Shown in pieces: positions 1-11,924 of a stretch of 64,000 bases of DNA (its first letter is position 1; every line of letters starts with the position of its first letter). Under the pieces are notes generated by a model, which ran no database searches, was not told the DNA's origin, and was given only the letters and a program-made list of their open reading frames with translations. Location: positions 17,939,361-18,003,360 of the forward strand of contig NC_054756.1 in assembly GCF_018143015.1 (NCBI RefSeq), given 5' to 3'. The position numbers were made by a program, and so were the translations under genes. The DNA is from Lytechinus variegatus (Eukaryota > Echinodermata > Echinoidea > Temnopleuroida > Toxopneustidae).

Positions 1-1290
1 TTTGTTTTACATATCCAGAAATATATATATAATAGTATAACTTTCGACAAGAAAGAACAGATATTATTGATAAAATATTATAATACAATGATTACATAGG
101 ATAAGAGAATGGTTTAAAACAAACACACACACATTTGAGGATGTAGATTGGAGAGTGGAGACATAATACATAAATACGAAGGGGGAAAACTCATAGCTAC
201 CCCCTTTGAATGACTCAAAGTAAAAAAAAATATTGCCATTTATTGTTCATAAATTATCAATATAAAGAAATAAAAGGGAAAAAATATGCTTTAAAAAGGA
301 AAAACAATGAGGGCTGATCGATTAATAATGCATAACATACACAGCAACAATAAAAAACCCTCTTCTGTCCATTGTATTAGAGTCATATAACAAACTTTTT
401 AATGGGTTGATAACAAAATTTACATACAATCTACAAGCTTGGTACAAATTATCTGACGGATGCGAAAACCCTCAAAATAAAACATGCTTCGTAACCCCCC
501 AAAATATCTAAAAACACGTTTGGGTGGAAGTCAATGCCACACTAGAATCACATTTAAAAGATGCAACTTCACATTTTTCTTCATCAGTCCCCATTATAGA
601 CTTTTCCCGAGGTACTTGCCGCTGTTGTATACCAAAACACGGCCTAAACTCTCCTAAAACATACTATATCGTAAGATGAGCGTAAGCACCAAGTTGACTA
701 GAAAAGAGTTTTAATATGATTAGTAAACAGCAAACACATATCTTTAAAAGCATTATACTACATTAAACCTCCGGTGGACGTGGAATTCGCAAGCCCTACT
801 CTAAGCCCTATTAAAGAAAAAAAATACTAAATAACTAAGCCTGGCTGGGCGTGCCGTTCTCCCACAGTTTAAGGGATCACTCCCCGTAGGCTCATTATTC
901 ACAGGTCACCATCTCCCAGCCAGACATTCCTACACTATTAAAATACAAAGCCACAACCACCAGGGATTTTTTTTAATCAAATGATTAAAAAAAAGATAAT
1001 TAATGACATATTAACAATGATATTCTATTTGCAAATTCAAAATATTCAAATAATCTTATCATATCATCGCATGGTTTCTTACAAAAAGAAGATGTAGGCC
1101 CTTACTTATTTTTTGTGGACTTTGCCTTTGAATATTCGTTACATTCAAGAATATTGAAGATTCTTTTTTGGTTATGTACTCTTATTACATCAATACATAA
1201 ATACATTGTATTCAAACAATATATTTTCATGCATGCTTATCATAATAATTACTAAAAAATACCATTTCGCACAAAAAAAGAGACCGATTT
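1..1290. other. AT-rich stretch with no recognised gene
   Basis: I find no open frame with a recognisable product. A slightly GC-richer patch at 840-930 (CTGGCTGGGCGTGCCGTTCT) was read in all frames without a protein match. It could be untranslated sequence of a gene outside the window, but nothing shows that. Confidence 0.4.
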
Positions 1291-1308
1291 ATGCTACAGC
1301 CACATTTT

Positions 1309-1425
1309 CCCTACAGCGGCCGAGCGGTGTGTCGAAAACAGCCGTTTTATTAATATTTCCTTCAATTCACATGTATGTAGCTGGTTAAAAAATGTTGTTT
1401 TCGACTGCGCCATTAGCAGTTCAAA
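1309..1425. mobile_element. Degraded palindromic MITE (family of 42,144 and 50,285)
   Basis: The core GTCGAAAACAGCCGTTTTAT and the mirrored GTTGTTTTCGACTGCGCCAT match the inner arms of the two better copies at 42,144-42,315 and 50,285-50,451. The outer ends are lost. Confidence 0.5.
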
Positions 1426-1544
1426 TAGGCCTACTACACCCGAAGCACCTTTTGAGTACCCCAAGAATCTTTTCACCTCTTAAGGTATAGTTTGCTGTAT
1501 TATGCACCTTTCTAGGGTGGACAGCTGTACCCTTTAGGAAACGA

Positions 1545-1804
1545 CCTTATAATACACCTTCACCGGTGCGTAGTTGCACATTTACTGGTGCTAACGGGCT
1601 ATTCGGGTGCAAAATTTAAGAGGATATCTGTACTTTGCACCGCTCAAATTTAGGGTGCCATATTACACACAGAAGATGCTGCCGACAGTGTTGAATTTAG
1701 GATGAGAATTTGAATTTTCTTTCCTCTTATGGTAAAAAAAAACTCTGATGAATTAATGTAAACAATTATGTGTGTGTATGTAGGTATAATATATATATAT
1801 ACAT

Positions 1805-1851
<47 letters not shown>

Positions 1852-2010
1852 GTTTCATGCATGTTAGAAAATAAAGTTCCGGATCGTACCCTAAATGCAA
1901 TACTGGCAGCATCTTCTTTGGTGTAATATCCTAAATTTGAGCGGTGCGAAGCCAGTTTGCACCAGAAAATGTGAAACTACGCACCGTCTAAGGTGTTTTA
2001 TACCACTGGA
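1545..2010. mobile_element. Foldback MITE with GGTGCA-rich arms
   Basis: The arms at about 1,570-1,705 and 1,898-2,005 are inverted copies (shared GCACCGCTCAAATTTAGG and GAAGATGCTGCC). An AT-dinucleotide run lies between them. The GGTGCA-type phrases recall 59,130-59,470. Confidence 0.6.
1786..1846. repeat. (TA)n/(CA)n microsatellite
   Basis: Alternating TA with a short CACACA core, at the centre of the foldback element. Confidence 0.9.
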
Positions 2011-2050
2011 TATAAGAGTTGCAAAAGCTGTTAGACATGAATAATTTCTC

Positions 2051-2054
<4 letters not shown>

Positions 2055-2109
<55 letters not shown>
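2055..2109. repeat. (AT)n microsatellite
   Basis: An uninterrupted AT dinucleotide run of about 52 bases. Confidence 0.95.
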
Positions 2110-2111
<2 letters not shown>

Positions 2112-2573
2112 CCATTGTTTTGCTTCCAAAGATCAAATTGCTATTTCATACATTCCACTCTTTTTTAAAATATCAGAGTAATTACACGGATATCAATGTT
2201 ATTCATTGAATATTACTCATCTACGCTTTTGATTTAAGTATTCATTAGCCTCCCTCTCATCTTCTATTTTCTCTTTATGTTATTACTACTAATTTTTGTC
2301 CCCCTTCCCTATTTCATGCATTTGTACATGCATATACATTGCTAGTATTGATATTTTGATCTGTACAAATGAATGTTATACAGCCTTTGGCTGCGAATTT
2401 GATTTTATAAAATAATAAAATAAAATCCACAATACTCTTCTTCCTTGAATGGATATTTCTTTTACTATTAGGGTAAAACATCACATTTTTCAACAGGTTA
2501 TATTAACAAAATTTCTATACGACATATAAGTTCGTTACGAAATATCTATGGAAGTTTTAAAGTGCCACCCAGG

Positions 2574-3200
2574 GGTTCAGATGATAATCTCGTCATCTTT
2601 ACACCTCATAGAGAAAAAGATGAGATGACAAGATCTTGAATCTCGTCATGTCAACATTCTGTAGAAGAGATGAGCAGACATGTCAGATGACAAGATCTTG
2701 TATCTCTTCATGTCAACTTCCTGCAAAAGAGATGTTGGGATGACAAGATCTCGGATCTCGTCGTGTCTACATCCTTTCGGAGAGATGATCAGATTTCAAG
2801 ATCTTGGATCTCGTCATGTCAACATCCTGTAGAAGAGACTTTGAGATAAGAAGATCTAGCTCGGATCTCGTCATGTCTACATCCTGTGGGGAAGGCGACG
2901 AGATGACAAGATCTTGGATCTCGTCATGTCTACATCTCGTGGAAGAGATGATCAGATGACAAGATCTTGGATCTCGTCATGTCTACATCCCGTGGAAGAG
3001 ATGATCAGATGACAAGATCTCGGATCTCGTCATGTCTACATCCCGTGGAAAAGATGATCAGATGATAATATCTTAGATCTCGTCATGTCTACATCCTGTG
3101 GGAGAGATGGTGAGATGACAAGATCTTGGATCTCGCCATATCTGCATCTTGTAAGAGAGAGATGATGAGATGACAATATCTCGGATTGAAGATCTTCTCA
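2574..3200. repeat. Tandem array, ~53-bp unit, about 11-12 copies
   Basis: Each unit reads roughly GATGATCAGATGACAAGATC, then TTGGATCTCGTCATGTCTAC, then ATCCTGTGGAAGA. The palindromic AGATCT and TGATCA recur. Copies at 2,930-3,110 are the most alike and the outer ones are diverged, as in an array that turns over in its middle. No coding capacity is seen. Confidence 0.9.
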
Positions 3201-3315
3201 TATGGGGGATGTTTCATGAAAGTTGTCAGTACTAACTAAATTGTCGGTGCTGGCTATATTTCAGTGAAACATCCCCATATGACTGCTGACAACTTTCATG
3301 AATAGGTCTTCTGAT
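3195..3315. repeat. Inverted repeat at the right edge of the 53-bp array
   Basis: TATGGGGGATGTTTCATGAA with AGTTGTCAG is answered by CTGACAACTTTCATGAATAG and by AAACATCCCCATATG, giving two nested inverted pairs. A last fragment of the array unit follows at about 3,310-3,350 in inverted orientation. Confidence 0.7.
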
Positions 3316-3359
3316 CATCTCTCCAACAGGATGTAGACATGACGAGAGAAGAAGTACAT

Positions 3360-5185
3360 TCCCCTAAAAAATGTTTTTAGTTTCTCTCTGTGAATAACGT
3401 TACAGGCTCATTTATTCTCTAGATTACAGATGGTAATCTCAATAGGTACATTCTACAGTTCTAAAACTTGTTATTTTAACACATTCTAACACAGTCAATG
3501 TGAGATTTCCCAATGAAGGTGCTGGTCAGTTCTCTCCCCAAGTATAAATATGGAAAGGCATATTTTCTTATAATGAAGAAACATATGCTATATAATTACA
3601 TATTCTTTTTATTCTATATTTTTAGATAATAATATTTTGCGTAATCACGGATATATGCAGTGATGCGAGAAAGATTACTTAAATACATTTATATACCCTA
3701 TTTTATGATGGTAACAACCTTAATAGCTACACATTAAAACAATGGCGTTCAAAATTCGATATAACGTTGTTCACGAAATGAACCTTACAATAGTTGTCAA
3801 AATAATCTAAAGTGTTAATCTAAATAATCATTCATTGAAGATTAAATATTGAACATTAAACTGCTTAATATTTACATTTTGAAAACTATGTATAGTGATA
3901 AAGATATTCGTAAACAAAAAAAAAACCTCATTAAAGTGGTTACAATGCCTGTATTTGCATTCTTTGAGAAACAATATGAAAATTTCCACACGTTACATAA
4001 TCACACGAAACTCTTTTAAACTCGATTTTGTTTTAAAAAAAGATGAATAAAGATAACGACAATAATTCACTATTGATTAAAAAAATAGTAAGAATGATGA
4101 TGACGATGATCAAAGGCAGTAGTTAATCAGCTATAAATATTCAGGAGGCCATGCAGATAGGGCATAGGGGGGAAAGGTGACAAACCTGCAAGCGAGCAAA
4201 AATTATCCTATTTTATCCATTTTCCTTTTATTTCTATTTCTCCCCCTTTTTCTTGTTTGTAAAAAAATGGGTCAATAAGGCCCCCTCCCCCTTTTCTTTT
4301 TCTTTACGCCGGTGTTTATTTCATGCCGGAATGGTCATCTCGAGTGATTAAAAAAGAAAGATAAAAAGCCATTCTTATGTGAAACATAATAAGGTAGAAG
4401 GTATATCTGGGGTCACCCCCCCCCCCCCCCCCATTGCGTACGGCCAATATTTGTGGGCTCACAATACAGAAAGCAGGATGTAAATATTTCAACACTTCAG
4501 TATGGAAAAAGAAAGACAAGCTACCCGTTTCAGAAGTCTGGAGTTATTATGTGGTATCAATGGAAACTACCATGGTAGTTGCCATGACGACAAATTTGAA
4601 AATAGTTGTATCTCTTAGACGAGCCCCATGCCAATCTGCTCTTGTGATAGATAATGCCTGAACTCTTCATTTATGGGTATCAATCATGTAAAAAATGATT
4701 TTAAAAAAAGAACATGTGATAGAGAAATTAAAGGGAAAGCCAATTATGCACTTATCTGTATCTGTCACGTTGACCGTGATGTCAGCATGGTCAGCACCCG
4801 GAAGGTTGGGGCAGGCAGCCAGGGTATCTATTGTTCCTCTTTCAGTGCCCTTCTATTCGATATCAGCCCTTTTTTCAGGGCCACCAGCACGAGTATCATT
4901 TTATATAAAATTCTTGTGGCACGTATATCTCGAGTCGCTTGTCCTCGACATTGAGCGGACGGACACAACATATTACAGTTGATGTTGATGATGATAAAGT
5001 GAGAGAAAAATCAAGAACAAGAAGATCACGAAGGCCTGCAATGAGAGAACAAACTTGTTGAGCAAAGCTTACCAAAAGGCAACTATTCAACTATGGAGTG
5101 AGGCATGATGCGAATGTCTTCAAACGACGAGTCTCTAACAATACCATAGTAAACAATAGCTATGTAAACCATTGAACTCTATAAG
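3360..5185. other. Intergenic, no gene recognised
   Basis: Mostly AT-rich. It holds a poly-C run of about 15 at 4,418-4,432 and a CpG-containing patch at 4,750-4,890 whose frames gave no recognisable protein. Confidence 0.4.
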
Positions 5186-5190
5186 GTCCA

Positions 5191-5500
5191 GGGGCCGATT
5201 GCACGAAAGTGTCTTTGCAAGGACCGTCTTTCGTGTCGCCCATCTTTTATGATGCGCCATGTGAAACGCATTTTAAATAAATCATCTGCAAACATTCATT
5301 CGTCTGTTGAAATTAGCAAAATATTTGTTTATAAAATGATGTGATATATCATGAAATTGTATAAAATTTGATTTTAAAAGCAAGCTAACGAATCTTATTC
5401 TTTATCATAAATTTCAGAAACGCCCCGCTTTTTGCATATCATAAAAGATGGGCGACACAAAAGGCGGTCCTTGGAAAGACCCTTTCGTGCAATCGGCCCC
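5191..5500. mobile_element. Palindromic MITE with GGGGCCGATTGCACGAAAG ends
   Basis: The left end GGGGCCGATTGCACGAAAG is mirrored by CTTTCGTGCAATCGGCCCC, and inner arms include GTGTCGCCCATCTTTTATGA against TCATAAAAGATGGGCGACAC. A partial reversed copy lies at 63,125-63,335. It has no coding capacity. Confidence 0.85.
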
Positions 5501-5620
5501 AGGGTTCCACGGAGAATAGTTACTTGATCTAAGTTTGTGACCCCGGATTATCGGAATTTTTTCAAGAAGAAAAGGGTCACGACCTTTCGCGGCGAACCAG
5601 TCATAATGCTGAATTGTACC

Positions 5621-6875
5621 AGGGGCGGCGGAACATAAATAAATATAAAAAAAATCCCCGTATGCAATTTTTTTTTCAAAATGGAAAATGCCCCGTCTTA
5701 AAAATGAGATGTGCCCTTTTCAAAATGAATTAGCGTTTTTCGAAGTAAAACATAATTCATTTCAGGTTAAAAATCACAAATTTTGGGGCTAGCTCTTCGC
5801 GATCCCATCAATTATCATTTAGTGTAAGGTATTCGTTCTGTTCCTGGTTACAAACATTGCTTAGAATATCCAGTTTTCAGGTGGAAAATCAATTTTTTTG
5901 GCTTCGCGCTCCCATCAATAATAGTTTGGTAAGATACTCCTCCTGTTCATACAAAAATGCTTAGAATGTCCAGTTTTCAGGATGGAATATCAAACATCTT
6001 TTGGCTCGTGTTTTGCACTCCCACCAATTATTAAGGTAGTCATTCTGTTCCTGGTTAAATAAAATGCCTATAATGTCCAGTTTTCTGGTTAAAAGGTCAC
6101 AGATTTTCAACTCGCGCTTCGCACTCGCATTATTCAATCGGTGGGATACTATCCATGATGCTAAATGCGGTCTGTAAAAGGTTTCTTTTCTGGTCAGTAA
6201 ATTAATAATTTCACGTTAATTATTTAATTAGATTCACATACCTTTTTCATGATTACAAAAATGCTCGGAATGGTTACTTTTCATGTCTTATTACATGAAA
6301 TTTCAAAAAGTTTGAGCTTGAGATTCGCGCCGCTCGCAACGTCTCGCAAGGATGCCCGTTAAACAGAAATAAGGTCCATTGAGGAAAAGTTTTGCAACTT
6401 CAGATTTGAATTTTTTTCAAAGCGCTCTCTACGCTCGCTAGCAAAAAATAAAACCTGAGCATATATATCTCATCAATCAGAAATCACTTGAAAAGAACTT
6501 TTTTCAAGTTAATTATTACAAGACACTAAACTTCTTCACAAAAATGGCAATCTCTTAGTGAAAATGCCCGTTAGCACCAATATTCCCTATTTGGCATATA
6601 AGTGCCCTTGTTTCAAAACCACTCTCTCGCTACGCTCGCTCAAAAAATATAAAACCTAAACATGTACATCTTATCAATCAAAATCACTTTAGAAAAAACT
6701 TTGCTCAACTTGATTATTCCAAAACACACTTTCTTCCACACAAATGATAATCTCATGGTGAAAATATCCGTTTGCACCAAAATGCCCTTTTGGCATATAA
6801 GTGCCCGTTTGGGGCTCCCCCCCCCCCAAAAAAAAAAGAAGAAAAAAAGACAATGCGTTTCGCCGCCTCTGAATT
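5621..6875. mobile_element. ~1.25-kb repeat-bearing non-autonomous element
   Basis: It starts CAGGGGCGGCGGAAC and ends GTTTCGCCGCCTCTG, short inverted termini. Inside, a ~120-base phrase recurs (AATGTCCAGTTTTCAGG, CTCCCATCAAT, ATTCTGTTCCTGGTTA), then a second phrase with CTCGCTACGCTCGCT. No transposase frame is visible. The superfamily is not assigned. Confidence 0.5.
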
Positions 6876-6879
6876 GAAC

Positions 6880-7475
6880 CTAAAGGAGTACTCCAGGCTG
6901 AAAATATTATGATTTGAACAGATAAAGAAAAAAATAGACAAACAAAACAATGAAAATTAGATCAAAATCGGACAAGTAATAACAAAGCTTTGGCATTTTA
7001 AAGATTTGCATTTCTTCAATAAAACAGATCAAATCTATACATTCTTTATGATTATTCAATGAGCAAACCGATGATGTCACATCCCCATTTGTTCTTTTGG
7101 GTTTTTTGTATATGAAATTATCTTTATGGATTTTTTTTCCTCAACGAATTGAATAAATTGGATTGACAGCTGATATAATGCATTATATATTCATTATTGC
7201 AACTTATTTTATCACAAGGGAGACATATCTGAAAATATCAAATAATTATGATCTCATGTAATAACACAGGAAAAACGAAAGCGCGGATATAACTTCATCG
7301 GCTCACCAAATGAATATTCATGACGACATGCATATAACTATTTTTACAAATTCTTGCTAAACATTAAAACATATAATCACATAATTTGTTAGCGGATTTC
7401 GATGAATTTATTAGCATTTTGCTTTGTGAATTTTAATTCATCTATTAAGAATTATTTCCAGCCTGGAATGCCCGT
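6880..7475. mobile_element. MITE related to the TTAA-flanked group
   Basis: It begins AAAGGAGTACTCCAGGCTG and ends CAGCCTGGAATGCCCGTTT. Inside are the group's usual phrases (ATCAAAATCGGACAAGTAAT, GATGATGTCACATCCCCATT). A clean TTAA pair is not visible. Confidence 0.6.
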
Positions 7476-8267
7476 TTGATGAAAACAGCTTTTATGAAAC
7501 AGAAACCTGAAAAAAGATTTCGGGGTCCGGTGCAAAATTCATACAAGAGACTTTGGCCTGATTATTTAGAAATGAAATTAGAAATAAAAATCCTAAGAAC
7601 GTAATTCTATATTGTAAATCTTAAAAAGTATATCTCAAATCGTACTTCTTTAATAGTCAGATTTGAACGTTTGTTACCAACCTTGCATTTGATTTCACTT
7701 TACCTAATAAAATTATGTTACACCTACATCGTTACATAATTATATCTACAAAAGTACAATATGGTAAATCCTTACAGTTATACTTTGGTATTGTGTAGCT
7801 ATCATAATGTTGCTTTCCCAAGTTCATTATTGACAATATGATAATTACCAAATAACAGTAAAACAATATTAACAATAATAACAATAATGATAATATAGTA
7901 AAATATGAATAAAAGCAGTTATACAAATAAACAATATTAATGAGGACGATGATAAAGACCAAATACATGTATAACAACAATAAAATTAATAACTATATAG
8001 AGTAACTCGCTTATTCATATGTTTACCTGTTTACATGATTTATTTATTTGGACTATAGAATATAAGAATATATTACGAGATTAATCGCAACTAAGATCTT
8101 TGCTATCTATGATATATTATTCTGTTCTCTTTTCTATCTTGTATTTTGTTCTATATTGTATATCCTGCTTCGGCAGTAATAAGCCAGGACCTGGGCTACT
8201 TTCACTTCCTTTGTTAATTGTGTTTGTAAACTTCTATGTAATTGTTTTATTTCATCATATGACATCT

Positions 8268-8414
8268 GGGGTCCGTTGCAGAAAGAGTTGCGTTTAAACG
8301 CAAGTCAAAAAATCAATCGCAAGCCCGAAATGCGCGCTGTTGATTGGTTGAAAATCAAGTTGCGCGTGATTTTTAGAGTTGCGTTTGATTGCAACTCTTT
8401 CTCCAACGGGCCCC
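8268..8414. mobile_element. Short palindromic MITE
   Basis: The ends GGGGTCCGTTGCAGAAAGAG and CTCTTTCTCCAACGGGCCCC are mirrored, as are the inner GTTGCGTTTAAACGCAA and GTTGCGTTTGATTGCAAC. It is about 147 bases and non-coding. Confidence 0.8.
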
Positions 8415-8602
8415 TGATCCTTTATGAATATTGAAATAAAGTGATACAAAATCAAAATGTATGCATACAGTTATTATTTTAAATTTATATGCTCTGTTTT
8501 GTCTTACGTGGAATATCGAAACAAAAACTAAACTGACCTAAATGAGTTGATCCTGATATCAAGCAGTTTCAATATCAAACAAATCAACGAGGAAAACATG
8601 TA

Positions 8603-9050
8603 AAAGGGGAGGTTCACCTTGATGAAAAGTTCATAGTAAAAATGGAAAAAGCTAGAAGTAACAGAAAAATGTTTGTAAAGGTTTGAGGAAAATGCATCCG
8701 GGATTAAAAAGATGTAGAATTTCATTTATTTGTGACATCATATATAGCAGCTTCCACAATATCGTGTGGTAAAAATAATAAAGTGTACTTTTTTATTGTT
8801 TTTTAAAAAAATTTGCTTGCATTGTACCTTCAATATAATATTAACAGAGAAATTATATCACACCCGCTTCTGAAAGAAGCATTTTTTAGTCATCATGAAC
8901 AATTTAAAATTGAAATTTATACATTTTATTTCACATGATATGTGGGGGCAGCTGCTCATGCTCGAACTAAATGACGTCACAAATAAAATTAAAAAAAAAA
9001 CCAAATAATCTTATTACTATTTGTTGGACTTTCCTTAAACATTTCCCGTA
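8603..9050. mobile_element. TTAA-group MITE, one clear end
   Basis: It begins AAAGGGGAGGTTCACCTTGA, like the element at 60,513. It also shares AAAATGGAAAAAGC, TTTGAGGAAAATG and the mid-element AAATGACGTCACAAAT. The right end is lost. Confidence 0.6.
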
Positions 9051-9392
9051 TTTTTATTAGTAATTTTACAACTCACTTCACGACAAAACGAAATTCCATC
9101 AAGGAATAGCAGAGCTATGACTATTTCTTTTTGATCGCTTCTTATGTCAAAAAAAAATTGAATTTAAACAAAATCCACAACTCTGTGAAAATGTTTCCGC
9201 TCAAAACGTGTATTTTCGTTTCCTTTGGTTTATAAAATGACTAGGCTCAAAACCAAATTAGAGTAGCATAATTTGTTTCGTCGAAACAGGTTTGATTCTA
9301 GTTTCTGGTGTGAAAGAAGAGCGCCATCTTGTGTACTTTCTTTTAAATCAGACCAAATGGAAACTTTTTCAATCTGAAATCCTGACTATGAT

Positions 9393-9894
9393 CCTGGGGA
9401 GGGGGGGGGGGGCACTCGACCAAAAAAGTGGTGGGGGTGTGCCGCGGGCGAGACAAAAAACGGGGGCCTTGGAGCGGGCTTATTGTAAAAAGGAGGGTCC
9501 TCGGAACGGGCTTCGGAACGACAAATGTTTGTGAAAACGGGGGTCCTTGGAGCCTCCCTCCGGAACGGTCATGCGTGCATGATACAGCTAGCGCGGCCTA
9601 CGCCGGGGAGCTCTGCGGCCGCTTTTCACCAAAATTGCAGCTCATTCAACGCGATCGGAGCGGCGTAATGAAAAATATACGAAGCTTTGGAAGTTTTTTT
9701 GGAGCGGATTTCCCTCTTCTTTTTTCTCGATAAGAAGAAAATGCTATGCCTTGAAGCGGCTTTCTGTGTTTTTTTCTCAACAATTAGGCAAAAATGCTAT
9801 GCCTTGGAACGGATATTTGAGTGTAAAAATGGGGGTCCCCTCCGCGGCACATACCCACTATGCATTATATACTGAGTGCCCCCCCCCCCCGGGG
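9393..9894. mobile_element. hAT-like MITE, family B, complete with target duplication
   Basis: It begins CCTGGGGA followed by a long G run and ends in a C run followed by GGGG. An exact 8-base duplication ACTATGAT flanks it (9,385-9,392 and 9,895-9,902), which is the hAT signature. Open frames inside are chance frames in a GC-rich element. The second copy, reversed, is at 58,144-58,679. Confidence 0.85.
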
Positions 9895-9902
9895 ACTATG
9901 AT

Positions 9903-11310
9903 GTCTGTTTTGATTATTGCATTTACAGGTGAAATATCTTAACATTATCCTCATTATAATGATGAAAAAGTTTTATACCTGTCTGAATATTCAAGAAAAA
10001 AACCGTTGCTGCAACCTGCTGTAATTCGATTAAGTCCTCCATATTGTAAGATATGTTCTTTTTATTTTAATTTCAAACAATAAAATGCAAGATTCATTAT
10101 ATGTATATATGTATATATATTAAATATTATCCTCCTCAAGTATAACACGATGTTTGGTTCCTACCTTGACATGTATTTGTATATATTTATTTTATTAATT
10201 AATATTAATTTGTATATATATTTCTTTTATTCTATAATTGGAACATCTTAATTTTCACCCTTTTCGACCACATTAAAAAGGTCCAATAAGGTTCATCCCC
10301 TTCCCGAACATGTGAAATTTCCATTGTTGCAACCTAATGGGATATTAATATATAGCGAGTATTGTCAAAACTGAAAATGAAATAAATATTGCATATGATT
10401 CAAACATAAAATTAAAAAAAAAATAATATCATCGATTCTCTCATTGCTTATCACTGTTGTCAATACTACTATTTTGTAAAAATAAGTGCAATTTTACATT
10501 GTAAGTTTATTTGGAATTCCAATAAAATATTCAGCCTTATGTTTGCTCAATGTTTCTCTTCCTATTCCCCCTTTAGTTAATGGCTTTTGTATTGACCCAA
10601 TGAAACGCAATGTGCTAACTTCGAACGACTGTGATGTAGTTGCTTGCCGGTTTCTTCCATTTTCACAAGGAATAAACATTGGCGTTTTGTTAACCATTTA
10701 CAAAAACGTGAACAATATTGTTTTTATAGGCATTTTCACCCGCCACACCTAAACTCTCTCCACGGCCCCTGTTGTTAAGGGGAGGTTACAACCCTGACTC
10801 AGCAATTAAGAAACACAGATGTGAAAAGAAAGGCGGGAAGGAAATGAAAAGAATATATTAAATTAAAAAAAAGGGGAAAGCAAAGGGGAGGGGGAGTCAA
10901 GCATTCCTTGTTGTCTTTCTTCACTTAAAATTTGTTTTCTTCTTGTCACTTCCTCCCTTTTCTTCCATTCATTCTTTTTTTCTCTCTCTCTCTCTCCTTC
11001 TTACCCAATTCATTTCCATTCTTTCTCCCGCCTTTAACCCACTTGCGGGAGAAAATTTGCCACTCGTACATGTAATTCGTGAGTTTTCCCACCGCCATGC
11101 AACACGAATTTTAGAATGCAGTAAAATGTATTAAAAATGCCCGTCAAATAACAATGAACAGCTAGGAGGTTTTTGTCGAAAATTGGTGATCCGGAACAGC
11201 AGTTCATCCTCCATTTCGGCGCTGACGAAAAAATTGTAATATGTCCTTTGTCCAGATTCCGGGACGCTTTTGTTTTGATTCACAAATTTTTGACAAAGAC
11301 TTCTTGGTTG
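9903..11310. other. Intergenic, no gene recognised
   Basis: AT-rich with short TATATG runs near 10,100-10,220 and a CT-rich patch at 10,975-11,000. The open frames at 10,486-10,752 resemble no protein I know. Confidence 0.4.
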
Positions 11311-11921
11311 TTAAAGGACAAGTCCACCCCAACAAAAACTTGATTTGAATAAAAAGAGAAAAATTCAACAAGCATAACACTGAAAATTTCATCAAAATCG
11401 GTTGTAAAATAAGAAAGTTGTGGCATTTTAAAGTTTCGCTTATTTTCAACAAAATGGTTATATGAACGAGCCAGTTACATCCAAATGAGAGAGTTGATGA
11501 CATCACACACTCACTATTTCTTTTGTAATTTATTACATGAAATATGAAATATTTCTATTTTCTCGTCATTGTCATGTGAAATTAAGTTTCATTCCTCACT
11601 GAACACATGGAATTCCATTATTTTAACATTTTGTGCTTCAGGTAAGGAGGTCCTAATCGTCAAATTCGTAAAAATTGAAATATTGTATAATTCAAACAAT
11701 AAAAAACAAAAGAAATAGTGAGTGAGTGACATCATCGACTCTCTCATTTGGATGATACTGGCTCGTTCATATAACTATTTTGTTGAAAATAAGTGAAACT
11801 TTGAAATGTCATAACTTTCTTATTTTACATCCGATTTTGATGAAATTTTCAGCATTGTGCTTGTCTGATTTTTCTCTATTGATTCAAATCAACATTTTTC
11901 TGAGGTGGACTTGACCTTTAA
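11311..11921. mobile_element. TTAA-flanked MITE (piggyBac-like)
   Basis: The left end TTAAAGGACAAGTCCACCCC is mirrored by GAGGTGGACTTGACCTTTAA. TTAA sits at both edges, the insertion site of piggyBac-type transposases. The two halves are long inverted copies, for example TGATGACATCACACACTCAC. A close relative is at 55,317. It has no transposase. Confidence 0.85.
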
Positions 11922-11924
11922 TTG

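Noticed and set aside
4741-4982. CpG-containing patch with frames on both strands as a possible exon
   Set aside because: Neither strand gave a recognisable domain, the minus frame has a stop, and no paired splice sites were convincing.
9292-9942. Several overlapping frames up to 101 codons
   Set aside because: They lie in a GC-rich hAT-like MITE and match no transposase motif.
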